Of a DNA stretch of 15,652 bases, positions 15,282 to 15,652 are shown piece after piece; positions within the stretch are counted from its first letter, which is position 1, and the number at the start of each line of letters is the position of its first letter. The translations under genes were made by a program, and so were the position numbers. Origin of the DNA: JBPEXY01 sp052031065 (GTDB lineage Bacteria > Pseudomonadota > Gammaproteobacteria > Immundisolibacterales > Immundisolibacteraceae); the NCBI GenBank assembly GCA_052031065.1, contig JBPEXY010000100.1:1-15652 (forward strand), written 5' to 3'. The notes beneath the pieces are model-generated. The model saw only the letters and a list, made by a program, of their open reading frames with translations. It did not search any database and was not told where the DNA came from.

Positions 15282-15337
15282 ACATAACAGTCACTTATAC
15301 TGAATAAGCTACCCCCTCGTTGCCATTTTCAGTATAA
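15282..15337 (-). repeat. Incomplete attC or attI-like site at the right end of the cassette run
   Basis: On the minus strand the core box GTTATGT (15288-15282) provides the crossover point for the first cassette. Outside it lies a perfect 10-bp inverted repeat TTATACTGAA (15295-15304) / TTCAGTATAA (15328-15337) that could be the attC stem. The expected outer RYYYAAC box on the far side is absent (CCTCTAGG follows instead). It is therefore a damaged attC or a different kind of site, possibly attI. Confidence 0.5.
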
Positions 15338-15652
15338 CCTCTAGGAATCCTAAAACTGATCATCGTCAGAAAATCTTTATAAATCATTAGAGCAAGAAGG
15401 ATAAGCGGTCTCTCTCCGGGTGGCAAATCTATCTTAACGCGCTGATAGACTGCAAGGCGGTGACACGGTCGATAGCCGAACCGCTGGTCTTGTTGACCAC
15501 AACGAATCGATCTCTAAACAGTGCGGTTGGGCATTGATGAACAGTGTTACGCTGATCTGGTTGGGAGCCGGGTGATCCAGGAGCTGGGAATCACGACGTT
15601 TGGCCAGGGGCTAGAGGAGAACGAGTCAATTGGGGGGCAGCCTTGATTGATG
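15338..15652. other. Right-end region without a confident gene; possible degraded coding remnants
   Basis: No complete gene is visible. Two short plus-strand open stretches look protein-like: 15438-15575 and, in another frame, 15518-15646 (ending ...VIQELGITTFGQGL...ESIGGQP then TGA). They overlap and switch frame, which would fit a decayed, frameshifted gene, but chance is possible. Neither has a good start. No integrase motif is recognisable here. Confidence 0.3.

Larger units (their letters stand above)
13700..15287 (-). mobile_element. Run of three integron gene cassettes
   Basis: Three adjacent gene-plus-attC units on the minus strand, with crossover points after the G of each GTTRRRY-like box. 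They are cassette A 14859-15287 (one-TM protein), cassette B 14062-14858 (TPR lipoprotein) and cassette C 13700-14061 (two-TM protein). In each, the first six bases are complementary to the outer box of the same cassette's attC: TTATGT with ACATAAC, TTAGCC with GGCTAAC, and TTATGT with ACATAAC. This is the pattern left by insertion of circular cassettes. No integrase gene is in the window. Confidence 0.8.

Noticed and set aside
15338..15652. Integron integrase gene expected beyond the boundary site
   Set aside because: Looked for a divergent plus-strand tyrosine recombinase start; none of the frames shows integrase-like sequence within the window.

Overview
The window looks like chromosomal DNA of a gammaproteobacterium, possibly a marine or sulfur-oxidising lineage. 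That placement is inference from gene content (RmuC, ATM1-type exporter, cytosolic BisC-like reductase, Anbu operon), the moderately GC-rich coding DNA and the integron cassettes. No rRNA, tRNA or CRISPR array was seen. The first ~13.3 kb is ordinary, densely packed chromosome. The last ~2.2 kb is visibly AT-richer, organised differently, and is read here as a short run of integron gene cassettes.

Layout. 1-310: no confident gene, perhaps the tail of an upstream gene. 311-2629 (-): cytosolic molybdopterin oxidoreductase of the biotin sulfoxide/DMSO/TMAO reductase family. 2739-4409 (-): Na+/phosphate cotransporter-family protein with a PhoU-like C-terminal half. 4410-4742: divergent regulatory gap. 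4743-6299 (+): RmuC. 6349-7050 (-): secreted or anchored retropepsin-like aspartic protease. 7128-9068 (+): ATM1-type ABC exporter. 9173-9964 (+): Anbu, the bacterial proteasome-like threonine protease.

9894-13327 (-): a tightly coupled three-gene operon, circularly permuted ATP-grasp (TTG start) -> alpha-E protein -> putative zinc metallopeptidase. It faces Anbu and overlaps its 3' end by 71 bp. ATP-grasp, alpha-E, metallopeptidase and Anbu are known genomic companions, thought to form a peptide-ligation/peptide-degradation system. Here they are split into two convergent units, and the transglutaminase-like protease that often accompanies them is not in the window.

13694-15288: three consecutive integron cassettes, all with genes on the minus strand: a two-TM small protein, a TPR lipoprotein and a one-TM small protein. 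Each is followed by an attC-like site. The best evidence is bookkeeping: in all three cassettes the first six bases after the crossover point are complementary to the outer box of that cassette's own attC, as circular-cassette insertion requires. No integrase gene is visible, so this is either an integrase-less attC cluster or the distal part of an array continuing to the right. The cassettes point toward the ATP-grasp operon on the same strand.
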